Shown: piece by piece, positions 6,205 through 11,431 of the stretch
How positions within the stretch are numbered: the stretch's first letter is position 1
Layout of the letters: each line of letters begins with the position of its first letter
Source of the DNA: Bifidobacterium breve
GTDB lineage: Bacteria; Actinomycetota; Acidimicrobiia; Acidimicrobiales; Ilumatobacteraceae
Length of the DNA: 11,431 bases
Assembly: GCA_943325425.2 (NCBI GenBank)
Contig: CALPPJ020000019.1
Location: forward strand, 1 to 11,431
Direction: 5' to 3'
The notes under the pieces: model-generated
Database searches by the model: none
What the model saw: the letters and a program-made list of their open reading frames with translations, nothing else
What the model was told of the DNA's origin: nothing
Program-made: the position numbers and the translations under genes

Positions 6205-7062
6205 ATGTCTCGCGAGCTCATTTACGTTGATTCACTAGACGATCAACGCCTTGATCGATTTCGTTTGCGTGAACGCGAGTTGCGTCCGCGCAATATTCCT
6301 GCTCGTGTTTTCAAAACGATGCAGACAGGCGAGGCAGAAAAGATCACACTTGGCATGTTCATTGCTGAAGGCGATTTAGTTGTTGAACGCGCCTTATCGG
6401 CTGGTTGCCGACTCGTTGAAGTATTGACTGACGCGCTCTCGCCGAGCACGATCGTTCACAACCTCGATCCGTCAATTCCTGTTTACGCCGCCCATGCCGA
6501 TGTTCGAAAAACACTCACGGGTATGGGCGTCGCGCTGGACATCATGGGACTCTTTGAACGACCAGCCCCACTCAAACTTGATGAGCTGCTGACATCAGCG
6601 CGTCACTTGCTCGTTGTTGAAGATGTCGATAATCCCACCAATATCGGGGCCATTGTGCGTAGTGCTGCAGCACTCGGAATCGATGGTGTCATCCTTGATC
6701 GCAACAGCGCAGATCCACTCGCCAGGCGCGCCCTACGAGTGTCCATGGGGACCGCATTTTCGATGCGCTACAGCCGAGTGGCCGATGCTTCATCAACACT
6801 CATTGCTTTCCGCGATGCCGGCTACATCGTGTGTGGACTCACCCCTCGCGAGGACGCCCGCAATATTCGCGATGTTGGCTTATCAATTCCCGTCGATGCG
6901 AAAGTTGCCATCGTTCTCGGATCCGAGCGAGCCGGTCTGTCCGCAGAGGCCTTGTTGGCAGTGAGCCATATGGTGAAAATCCCAATGGCGTCGGGCATCG
7001 ATTCCCTCAATGTGGCAGCCGCCGCGGCGGTGGCCTGCCATGCCCTCATCCCTCAGCCCTAA
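6205..7062 (+). CDS. SpoU (TrmH)-family RNA 2'-O-ribose methyltransferase
   Basis: This is predicted to methylate a ribose 2'-OH in rRNA or tRNA with SAM, through the trefoil-knot SPOUT fold. The C-terminal catalytic domain (about 133-282) shows the three SpoU motifs in order: 'NPTNIGAIVRSAAALG' (143-158), 'IVLGSERAGLS' (236-246) and 'IPMASGIDSLNVAAAAAVA' (259-277). 'RVSMGTAFSM' lies between the first two. Residues 30-115 resemble the RNA-binding substrate domain common in TsnR/RlmB-like members ('FIAEGDLVVERAL'). The 285-residue length is normal for this subgroup. The RNA target cannot be assigned. The ATG at 6205 is 17 bases after the menB stop, with no Shine-Dalgarno and no promoter-like hexamer, so co-transcription with menB is likely. 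purU follows after 58 bases. Confidence 0.92.
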   Translation: MSRELIYVDSLDDQRLDRFRLRERELRPRNIPARVFKTMQTGEAEKITLGMFIAEGDLVVERALSAGCRLVEVLTDALSPSTIVHNLDPSIPVYAAHADVRKTLTGMGVALDIMGLFERPAPLKLDELLTSARHLLVVEDVDNPTNIGAIVRSAAALGIDGVILDRNSADPLARRALRVSMGTAFSMRYSRVADASSTLIAFRDAGYIVCGLTPREDARNIRDVGLSIPVDAKVAIVLGSERAGLSAEALLAVSHMVKIPMASGIDSLNVAAAAAVACHALIPQP

Positions 7063-7120
7063 TTCTTTCAACACTTGAATCGTTGCCGAGTCGCAATTGA
7101 CTTGTTCGGCAGGCAAACTT

Positions 7121-7981
7121 GTGGACGTGTCTGCAACCGGCGTCCTTTTACTTTCTTGCCCAGACCAACGTGGCGTCGTAGCTGCGGTTGCTGAATTCAT
7201 CGCAGCACATGGCGGCAATATCGTGCACGCCGAGCAACATACCGACGACGTTGAGCGTGTCTTTTTTCAGCGAGTCGAATTCGAACTAGATGGCTTTTCA
7301 CTTGGGCGCCACGAAATTCTCTCAGCGTTCTCTCAGGTCTCCGAAAAATTCTCGATGAACGCACAATTGCGTTTCACCGACCACCTACCACGGGTCGCAA
7401 TACTCGCCAGCAAGCAGTCGCATTGCCTTTTTGACTTACTCAGTCGCTGGCGATCAGGCGAACTTCCCGCAGACATTGTGACGGTCATTGACAATCATCC
7501 CGATCATGCCGACCTCGTGCAACATATGGGCGTCCCCTACGTGCATTTACCTGTTACCCCAGAGACCAAATCACGTCAAGAAATTGCGGTGCTTGAGACG
7601 CTCAATAACAACCAAGTTGACCTGGTCATCTTGGCGCGATACATGCAAATACTTTCGCCACTTCTGGTTGATGCATATCAGTCGCGAATCATCAATATCC
7701 ATCACTCATTCCTCCCGGCTTTTATTGGCGCCAACCCCTATCGACAAGCCCACGATCGTGGTGTCAAAATCATCGGCGCGACTGCGCACTATGTCACCGA
7801 AGAACTAGATGAAGGCCCCATCCTTGATCAAGAAGTTGCTCGGGTTTCGCACCGCGATTCAGTTGCCGACCTCACGCGCAAGGGCCGCGATCTTGAAACG
7901 ATTGTGCTGGCACGTGCCGTTCGCGCTCATCTTGAACATCGCGTCTTGGTATACGGCCGCAAGACTGTTGTCTTCAGTTAA
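7121..7981 (+). CDS. purU: Formyltetrahydrofolate deformylase (PurU)
   Basis: PurU hydrolyses 10-formyl-tetrahydrofolate to tetrahydrofolate and formate, balancing the one-carbon pool and supplying formate for purine synthesis. With the GTG at 7121 the protein has 286 residues. An N-terminal ACT domain (about 6-85, 'LLLSCPDQRGVVAAVAEFI') precedes a formyltransferase-like domain (about 91-270). The catalytic triad is visible: Asn192 and His194 in 'IINIHHSFLP', and Asp230 in 'EELDEGPI'. 'GANPYRQAHDRGVK' and 'GATAHYVTEELD' are characteristic of PurU. The start is uncertain: the frame is open to a TTG at 7097, and GTG codons at 7121 and 7127 both suit the ACT domain. 'GGCAGG' about 9 bases upstream may be a weak ribosome site for 7121. 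It is last in the menB run and converges on the globin gene with a 10-base gap. Confidence 0.95.
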   Translation: MDVSATGVLLLSCPDQRGVVAAVAEFIAAHGGNIVHAEQHTDDVERVFFQRVEFELDGFSLGRHEILSAFSQVSEKFSMNAQLRFTDHLPRVAILASKQSHCLFDLLSRWRSGELPADIVTVIDNHPDHADLVQHMGVPYVHLPVTPETKSRQEIAVLETLNNNQVDLVILARYMQILSPLLVDAYQSRIINIHHSFLPAFIGANPYRQAHDRGVKIIGATAHYVTEELDEGPILDQEVARVSHRDSVADLTRKGRDLETIVLARAVRAHLEHRVLVYGRKTVVFS

Positions 7982-7991
7982 TACTCAATTT

Positions 7992-8417
7992 TTAGCTGGG
8001 CTTTGACGAAGTAATTGGCAATCCGGTGTCATTACGTAGATGCTCAGCAGCCGGAACAAAGTACGCCAGCAACTCTTGACGAATGGACTCATCGGTTGTT
8101 GTCACCTCAATAGCCGCTGCCATATGCACCAGCCAACGATCACGTTCAAGCGGTCCTACATGAAACGGCATGTGGCGCAGACGTAGTTTTGGATGACCGC
8201 GCTCTTCCATGTACGTCTGTGGACCGCCCCAGTACTGTCCCAAGAAAAGAGTGAATCGTCGCTTGGCGCCCTCTAGGTCGCTGTGATCGGGATACAAGGG
8301 CCACAATACTTCATCGGCCACGACTCCCACATAAAAATGTTCAACGAGGGTTTCAAAAAAGGGCATTCCACCCACTCGTTCGTACATTGAGATTTCTCTC
8401 ACATTTTCATCACTCAC
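7992..8417 (-). CDS. glbO: Group II truncated haemoglobin (GlbO type)
   Basis: This small haem protein binds O2 and may act in redox or peroxide/NO chemistry; its physiological role varies between species. The 141 residues align well with mycobacterial trHbO as I recall it: 'YERVGG', 'FLGQYWGGPQTY' and 'EERGHPKLRLRHMPF', then 'ERDRWL'. Probable haem-pocket residues are Tyr29 (B10), Tyr42 (CD1), proximal His82 (F8) and Trp95 (G8, a group II mark). The frame is open to an ATG at 8438, but the GTG at 8417 overlaps the TGA of the upstream crotonase gene as GTGA, a typical coupling junction, so I choose it. An ATG at 8387 just before 'YERVGG' is a third option. Downstream it converges on purU with 10 bases between stops and no evident terminator. 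Confidence 0.92.
   Translation of the reverse strand: MSDENVREISMYERVGGMPFFETLVEHFYVGVVADEVLWPLYPDHSDLEGAKRRFTLFLGQYWGGPQTYMEERGHPKLRLRHMPFHVGPLERDRWLVHMAAAIEVTTTDESIRQELLAYFVPAAEHLRNDTGLPITSSKPS
8414..8417 (-). promoter_or_regulatory. GTGA stop/start overlap (translational coupling)
   Basis: On the minus strand GTGA contains the TGA stop of the crotonase gene (8416-8414) and the GTG start of the globin gene (8417-8415). Ribosomes ending the first gene can restart directly on the second. This decides the globin start over the longer ATG form. Confidence 0.6.
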
Positions 8418-9274
8418 GAGAACTGCGGATCCTGCCAATCGGGAAACACTTCTGGCAATCCATCGCTGACCTTGACCGGAAAGTTTGCTGGTCGCTTTTC
8501 CAGAAAACTCATGACGCCTTCGCGGGCATCGTCGCTCGCACCACGTGAATTAATGGCACGTGAATCAACGCGGTGCGCCTGCATCGGGTGATCGGCACCA
8601 AGCATGCGCCACAACATTTGCCGCGACAAGGCCACCGAAACCGGCGCAGTGTTCTCCGCAATCTCACGAGCGATGGCCCGAGCGGCCGGCAAGAGATCTT
8701 CTGGCGCATGAACACTGCGAACGAGACGTCCTTCCTTGGCTTCATCGGCACTGATCATGCGACCCGTGAAACACCATTCGGTGGCTTGCGAAATTCCGAC
8801 AATTCGGGGTAAGAACCAACTGCTGGCGGCTTCGGGAACTATGCCCCGTTTTGCAAACACAAAACCAAATTTTGAGGTTGTACTCGCAAGTCGAATATCC
8901 ATCGGCAATGTCATCGTCACGCCTACGCCAACTGCCGCTCCATTGATCGCACCAATGACCGGCTTTTTACTTTCAAAAATTCGTAGAGATACCAAGCCAC
9001 CACCATCACGCATCACGCCAGTCTTGGCCTTCACATCGCTTCCACCCTTGGCGAAGGTCTCTCCACCACCCGATAAATCGGCACCAGCACAAAAAGCCCG
9101 ACCCGAACCGGTCACGATGACTGCACGAACGTTGTCGTCAGCATCACTCTCGTCAAACGCCGCGATGATTTCTTTGAGCATCCGATTCGTGAATGAATTC
9201 AACTTGTCGGGGCGATTCAAAGTAATCGTCGCGATCTGCTCGGATACTTCGTAGATGATTTCTTCGTAGGCCAT
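8414..9274 (-). CDS. Crotonase-family protein (enoyl-CoA hydratase/isomerase-like)
   Basis: The 286-residue protein has the crotonase fold that handles acyl-CoA thioesters. The two oxyanion-hole segments are 'FCAGADLS' (61-68) and 'INGAAVGVGV' (110-119), and the C-terminus ends with 'EGVMSFLEKRPANF'. Aligned by eye with mitochondrial enoyl-CoA hydratase, the two catalytic Glu positions are Thr120 and Phe139. Instead Glu148 stands in 'RGIVPEAASSWFLPRIVG', the place of the catalytic Glu of peroxisomal delta3,delta2-enoyl-CoA isomerases. It may therefore be an isomerase rather than a hydratase, but crotonases are diverse and the substrate is unknown. The ATG at 9274 is 20 bases after the ftsX stop. 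TAGGGT lies 12-7 bases before it, so the gene may have its own leaderless transcript besides read-through from ftsEX. It overlaps the globin gene by 4 bases. Confidence 0.88.
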   Translation of the reverse strand: MAYEEIIYEVSEQIATITLNRPDKLNSFTNRMLKEIIAAFDESDADDNVRAVIVTGSGRAFCAGADLSGGGETFAKGGSDVKAKTGVMRDGGGLVSLRIFESKKPVIGAINGAAVGVGVTMTLPMDIRLASTTSKFGFVFAKRGIVPEAASSWFLPRIVGISQATEWCFTGRMISADEAKEGRLVRSVHAPEDLLPAARAIAREIAENTAPVSVALSRQMLWRMLGADHPMQAHRVDSRAINSRGASDDAREGVMSFLEKRPANFPVKVSDGLPEVFPDWQDPQFS

Positions 9275-9280
9275 ATACAG

Positions 9281-9286
9281 ACCCTA
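9281..9286 (-). promoter_or_regulatory. Putative -10 box of the crotonase-globin unit (leaderless)
   Basis: On the minus strand TAGGGT lies 12-7 bases before the ATG at 9274, in the 20-base gap after ftsX. It fits the TAnnnT pattern at the same distance as before other unit-leading genes here. No Shine-Dalgarno is present. A -35 would have to lie within the 3' end of ftsX, and none is obvious. Confidence 0.3.
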
Positions 9287-9294
9287 ATAGAAGG

Positions 9295-10197
9295 TCAGAC
9301 GTCTAAGAAACGTGAAGCAGCGATACCCGAACCAACGGCTCCGGCAATTGCACCAATACCCAGCAAAATGATCATCACGAAACGCATGTAGCCATCAGTC
9401 ACCACGAGAGCCGCGAGTTCAGTGTCATTGAAATCGGCGACTGCACCCGACCATGCCGAGTTGAGTCCCCACAAACCTAAACATGACAGAACTCCACCAA
9501 TAAGACCCTGCAAGAGTCCTTCAAGCATGAACGGAATTCGAATAAACCAATTGGTAGCTCCAACTAGTTTCATCACTTCAATTTCACGACGACGGGCGAA
9601 CATAGCCGTTCGGATGGTGTTCCAGATGAGTCCAACTGCCACGACGAGGAGAACAATGGACATCGCGGTCGTCGCAATTCGAATAAATTGCGAGACTCGT
9701 GCCACGACATCAAACACATCTTGTGCGTAAGCCACTTCTCGTACTCCGGCCAGACCTCGGAACTGTTCGCCAAGTTCACGAATTAAGTTTGAGTCTTGCG
9801 AAATAGGAACAACCTTAAATTGCGAAGGAATATTCTCGGGTGTGAGTAGTCGCAAGGTTCCGGGATCACCAGCAAATAACTTCTGGGCCTCGGCATAACT
9901 TTCGGCCTGATCTAGATAGCGGAGTTTTGTGACATCAATAATTGAAGGCTGCGACTTAAGCGCGTCTTCAATAACTTGAATCTGATTCGGGTCAGCGTCC
10001 GAGCGCACATACACAATGAGTTCGACGTCGCCCTTCCATCGGGTCAGCAGATTGTCAAAAGCTCGCTGAATCAAAAAAGTTGAACCCACCAATAGCAAAG
10101 ACACCGCTGAGGTAATCACGGCAGCCATCGTCAAAGTGACATTGCGTTTAAAGCTCGCCCACGTTTCGCGGAACGCGTAACTGATTCGTGCAATCAT
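9295..10197 (-). CDS. ftsX: Cell division protein FtsX
   Basis: FtsX is the membrane subunit of the FtsEX complex, which transmits ATP-driven shape changes to peptidoglycan hydrolases outside the cell during division. The 300 residues show the expected topology: a cytoplasmic N-terminus, membrane segment 1 (about 23-45), an extracellular domain (about 50-165), segment 2 (about 172-193), the conserved loop 'RRREIEVMKLVGATNWFIR' (202-220), segment 3 (about 223-248) and segment 4 (about 268-292). The start ATG shares one base with the ftsE stop (TGATG), so the two are translated together. In actinobacteria the extracellular partner is typically a RipC-type NlpC/P60 hydrolase; none is in this window. 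In many actinobacteria smpB follows ftsX, but here a crotonase gene follows after 20 bases. Confidence 0.96.
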   Translation of the reverse strand: MIARISYAFRETWASFKRNVTLTMAAVITSAVSLLLVGSTFLIQRAFDNLLTRWKGDVELIVYVRSDADPNQIQVIEDALKSQPSIIDVTKLRYLDQAESYAEAQKLFAGDPGTLRLLTPENIPSQFKVVPISQDSNLIRELGEQFRGLAGVREVAYAQDVFDVVARVSQFIRIATTAMSIVLLVVAVGLIWNTIRTAMFARRREIEVMKLVGATNWFIRIPFMLEGLLQGLIGGVLSCLGLWGLNSAWSGAVADFNDTELAALVVTDGYMRFVMIILLGIGAIAGAVGSGIAASRFLDV

Positions 10198-10874
10198 CAG
10201 TCGTACACTCCTCGTTCTTGGTCGCGCACTATGACGCCTCGGTCAAGTTGCACAACACGGCGGCGCATCATATTCACGATTCGCTGGTCGTGAGTCGCCA
10301 TCACGACTGTTGTCCCAGTGTTATTGATGCGATCTAGCAAACGCATAATTCCCTCGCCCGTTGCAGGGTCAAGGTTTCCGGTTGGTTCGTCCGCCAACAA
10401 AATCAACGGACGATTCACGAAAGCTCTGGCGATCGAAACACGCTGCTGTTCTCCACCGGAAAGCTGATGAGGAAAGCGATCTTCTTTATCGGAAAGACCA
10501 ACCAGATCAAGTACCGCGGGCACTTGTTGCCGAATCACATGCTTGGGTCGACCAATCACTTCAAGAGCAAACGCCACGTTTTCGAAAACTGTTTTGTTGA
10601 GCAACAGTTTGTAATCCTGAAAGATATTTCCGATATTTCGTCGTAGATAAGGAACTTTTGAGTCGGGCATGGCATTGATGTCTTTACCTGCCACCCACAC
10701 TTCACCGCGTTCGGGCTGCTCTTGACGATTCATGAGCCGCAACAAAGTTGACTTGCCGGATCCAGACGGGCCGACCATGAAGACGAACTCGCCCTTAGCG
10801 ATCTCGAAAGAAGCGTCCCGCACCGCCGGTATCTCGGTGCCATAAGTTTTTGTCACGTTTTCGAGGCGAATCAT
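10197..10874 (-). CDS. ftsE: Cell division ATP-binding protein FtsE
   Basis: FtsE is the cytoplasmic ATPase of the FtsEX complex. All ABC motifs are present: Walker A 'GPSGSGKS' (35-42), Q-loop Gln86 in 'IFQDYKLL', signature 'LSGGEQQRV' (138-146), Walker B 'ILLADEP' (158-164) with catalytic Glu163, D-loop 'NLDP', and H-loop His195 in 'MATHD'. The 225 residues are typical in length. The ATG at 10874 has a strong Shine-Dalgarno, GAGGAG, 4 bases upstream, one of the few clear ones in the window. A 6-bp hairpin abuts it. The gene lies 76 bases downstream of the prfB stop and overlaps ftsX by one base. Confidence 0.98.
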   Translation of the reverse strand: MIRLENVTKTYGTEIPAVRDASFEIAKGEFVFMVGPSGSGKSTLLRLMNRQEQPERGEVWVAGKDINAMPDSKVPYLRRNIGNIFQDYKLLLNKTVFENVAFALEVIGRPKHVIRQQVPAVLDLVGLSDKEDRFPHQLSGGEQQRVSIARAFVNRPLILLADEPTGNLDPATGEGIMRLLDRINNTGTTVVMATHDQRIVNMMRRRVVQLDRGVIVRDQERGVYD

Positions 10875-10878
10875 GTTG

Positions 10879-10884
10879 CTCCTC
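10879..10884 (-). promoter_or_regulatory. ftsE: Strong Shine-Dalgarno of ftsE
   Basis: GAGGAG lies on the minus strand 4 bases before the ftsE ATG. It stands out because most other gene starts here lack such a site. Its first two bases fall within the neighbouring hairpin. Confidence 0.6.
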
Positions 10885-10898
10885 GGTCAAGAGACCGA
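10883..10898 (-). promoter_or_regulatory. Hairpin in the ftsE leader touching the Shine-Dalgarno
   Basis: On the minus strand TCGGTC-TCTT-GACCGA forms a 6-bp stem with a 4-base loop just before ftsE. The last two bases of the stem are the first two of GAGGAG. Further upstream TGGTCGG occurs again as a direct repeat, offering a possible alternative pairing. It could modulate ftsE translation or weakly separate prfB from ftsEX. No T-tract follows, so a terminator is unlikely. Confidence 0.3.
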
Positions 10899-10950
10899 CC
10901 AGTTGGCCGACCACATGAAGTCAAGCCGTCAGGATATCAGTGGTACTTCG

Positions 10951-11431
10951 TCAGGAATCGTCGCCAGCGCGACGCCATTGCAAATAACCGACCATAAATT
11001 CTTCGATATCGCCGTCTAGCACCGATTCAACGCTGCTTGATTCAATATTTGTACGCAAATCTTTCACCATTTGATACGGCTGCAAAACATAACTTCGGAT
11101 TTGACTACCCCAGCCGACAGTGGCTTGTTTCCCGGCGATGCGATCAAGTTCGGCCTGGTGTTCTTCTTCAATCTTTGCCGCAACCATCGCCTTCAAGCGA
11201 TTCATCGCTTTTTCGCGGTTTTGCAATTGGCTGCGTTCTTCTTGAGACGATGAAACAAGGCCGGTCGGTTCGTGAATCAAACGAACTGCCGATGACGTTT
11301 TGTTCACGTGCTGACCACCGGCTCCAGAGGCACGGAATACTTCCATCCGCACATCAGTTTCGTCAATCTCAATGTCGGGGTTTTCCATTGCCGGCCATAC
11401 CTGCACATTGGAAAAACTGGTTTGTCGGCGA
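10951..11431 (-). CDS. prfB: Peptide chain release factor 2, C-terminal part (5' end outside window)
   Basis: RF2 recognises UGA and UAA stop codons and triggers peptide release on the ribosome. About 160 C-terminal residues are visible, and the frame is open to the window edge. They begin 'RRQTSFSNVQVWP', typical of the segment before the catalytic domain. The peptidyl-tRNA hydrolysis motif follows as 'RASGAGGQHVNKTSSAVR', with the essential GGQ. The C-terminal coiled region has 'RSQLQNREKAMNRLKA', then 'GWGSQIRSYVLQPYQMVKDLRT'. The codon-recognition domain (SPF in RF2) and any programmed frameshift lie outside the window. I call RF2 rather than RF1 from 'RRQTSFSNV' and from the ftsE-ftsX neighbourhood, which is the usual actinobacterial context of prfB. 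The GTG at 11406 is internal and not a start. Confidence 0.95.
   Translation of the reverse strand, partial: RRQTSFSNVQVWPAMENPDIEIDETDVRMEVFRASGAGGQHVNKTSSAVRLIHEPTGLVSSSQEERSQLQNREKAMNRLKAMVAAKIEEEHQAELDRIAGKQATVGWGSQIRSYVLQPYQMVKDLRTNIESSSVESVLDGDIEEFMVGYLQWRRAGDDS

Noticed and set aside
7063..7120. Possible riboswitch or attenuator before purU
   Set aside because: The gap is only 58 bases and shows no stable stem or known aptamer feature.
8418..8438. Longer globin starting at ATG 8438
   Set aside because: The GTG at 8417 forms a GTGA overlap with the upstream stop and fits better; the extra residues are not part of the globin fold.
8736..9254. 172-residue open frame antisense to the crotonase gene
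   Set aside because: It is a shadow of a conserved coding region with no motif or start signal.
1..11431. Mobile element, CRISPR array, tRNA/rRNA, tmRNA, toxin-antitoxin or defence system
   Set aside because: I found no spaced repeats, transposase, integrase, nuclease or cloverleaf in the sequence; the gene set is housekeeping and metabolic.

Overview
The window looks like ordinary chromosome from an actinobacterium, most likely an uncultured, compact-genome member of the Acidimicrobiia. The taxon is inferred. MenB closely matches the mycobacterial type, the order prfB-ftsE-ftsX is the actinobacterial one, the L,D-transpeptidase has a Thr/Ser-rich linker, and the first gene carries a 'VYPCG...INGW' surface-protein module that I associate with Acidimicrobiia. 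Base composition is balanced and genes are very tightly packed. I see no mobile element, CRISPR array, tRNA, rRNA or defence locus, and no gene-free stretch over about 120 bases.

Layout. Positions 1-251 hold the 3' end of a surface-protein gene (+). It converges on a fused folB-folK gene (270-1118, -). Divergent from that is an M20-type N-carbamoyl-amino-acid/allantoate amidohydrolase (1142-2404, +), which converges on an aquaporin (2433-3122, -). Divergent from the aquaporin is an FkbM methyltransferase (3212-4162, +), which converges on a lipoprotein L,D-transpeptidase (4169-5158, -). A plus-strand run follows: menB (5276-6187), a SpoU-family RNA methyltransferase (6205-7062) and purU (7121-7981). 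The rest lies on the minus strand, in transcription order: prfB (partial, running off the right edge), ftsE, ftsX, a crotonase-family enzyme and a group II truncated haemoglobin.

How the genes relate. FolBK makes pterin precursors of tetrahydrofolate, and PurU releases formate from 10-formyl-tetrahydrofolate, so both act in one-carbon metabolism. MenB belongs to menaquinone synthesis. FtsEX and the L,D-transpeptidase act on peptidoglycan. The crotonase and globin genes overlap by 4 bases (GTGA) and are probably translationally coupled.

No clearly new system is visible. The most distinctive signals are: (i) a TAnnnT hexamer 12-13 bases before the start codons of most transcription-unit-leading genes, as expected for leaderless mRNAs; (ii) one palindrome, ACGGTACCGT, that could supply this hexamer to both divergent genes at 1118/1142; (iii) a crotonase lacking both hydratase glutamates but carrying an isomerase-like one; (iv) an aquaporin with NPV/NPA motifs and no Arg after the second motif.
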